Origin: an uncultured Selenomonadaceae bacterium
GTDB taxonomy: Bacteria; Bacillota; Negativicutes; Selenomonadales; Selenomonadaceae
Reading direction: 5' to 3'
Assembly: GCA_905236595.1 (NCBI GenBank)
Contig: CAJORE010000073.1
Location: 1-5,473, forward strand
DNA length: 5,473 nt
Positions 5,460-5,473 of the stretch are shown piece by piece (position 1 is the first letter of the stretch; each line of letters starts with the position of its first letter). The notes under the pieces are model-generated. The model saw nothing but the letters and a program-made list of their open reading frames with translations, searched no databases and was not told the DNA's origin. The translations under genes were made by a program, and so were the position numbers.

Positions 5460-5473
5460 CAGCGTAGCACCAC

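Overview
Every gene I can support in this window lies on the minus strand, so transcription runs from high to low coordinates. The gene content is chromosomal housekeeping and maturation functions. There is no insertion sequence, CRISPR array, tRNA or rRNA. The Gram-positive-style strong Shine-Dalgarno sites, sigma-A-type promoter and HPr-like protein, together with an LmeA/DUF2993-type envelope protein and moderate GC content, suggest a Firmicute, quite possibly a diderm one (Negativicutes). That assignment is an inference, not proven.

Layout in transcription order. (1) 5473-5371: a leader with a strong ribosome-binding site and a possible 17-codon ORF, but no confident gene; the end of an upstream gene may be here. 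(2) 5370-4648: an LmeA/DUF2993-like envelope protein with an N-terminal signal anchor. (3) 4647-4543: an intergenic region with a perfect-consensus promoter (TTGACA, 17 bp, TATAAT) beside a 12-bp palindrome. (4) 4542-4105: a 145-residue protein whose C-terminal half resembles the phosphocarrier HPr but lacks the phosphorylatable histidine. (5) 4104-3995: a short region with small unexplained ORFs and a TATAAT box, ending in a strong intrinsic terminator (3994-3968). (6) 3943 to the window edge: a tight run of four genes, namely an MBL-fold hydrolase, an exported cyclophilin, a GIY-YIG protein of the UPF0213/YhbQ type, and hypF. The last gaps are 51, 34 and 10 nt, so these four are probably co-transcribed. 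The hypF start is an unusual TTG whose ribosome-binding site overlaps the stop of the GIY-YIG gene.

Functionally, hypF is the clearest gene: it makes the carbamoyl donor used for the CN ligands of [NiFe] hydrogenases. It is open for 748 codons and runs off the left edge, missing only a short C-terminus. The rest of a hyp cluster may lie beyond position 1. Its partners in the run have no known direct role in hydrogenase maturation.

The most unusual items are the histidine-less HPr-like gene with its own near-ideal promoter, the Cys-rich in-frame reading after its TGA stop, the terminator placed just ahead of the four-gene run, and a possible second translation start inside the cyclophilin that would give a cytoplasmic form. 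I found no convincing new multi-gene system.
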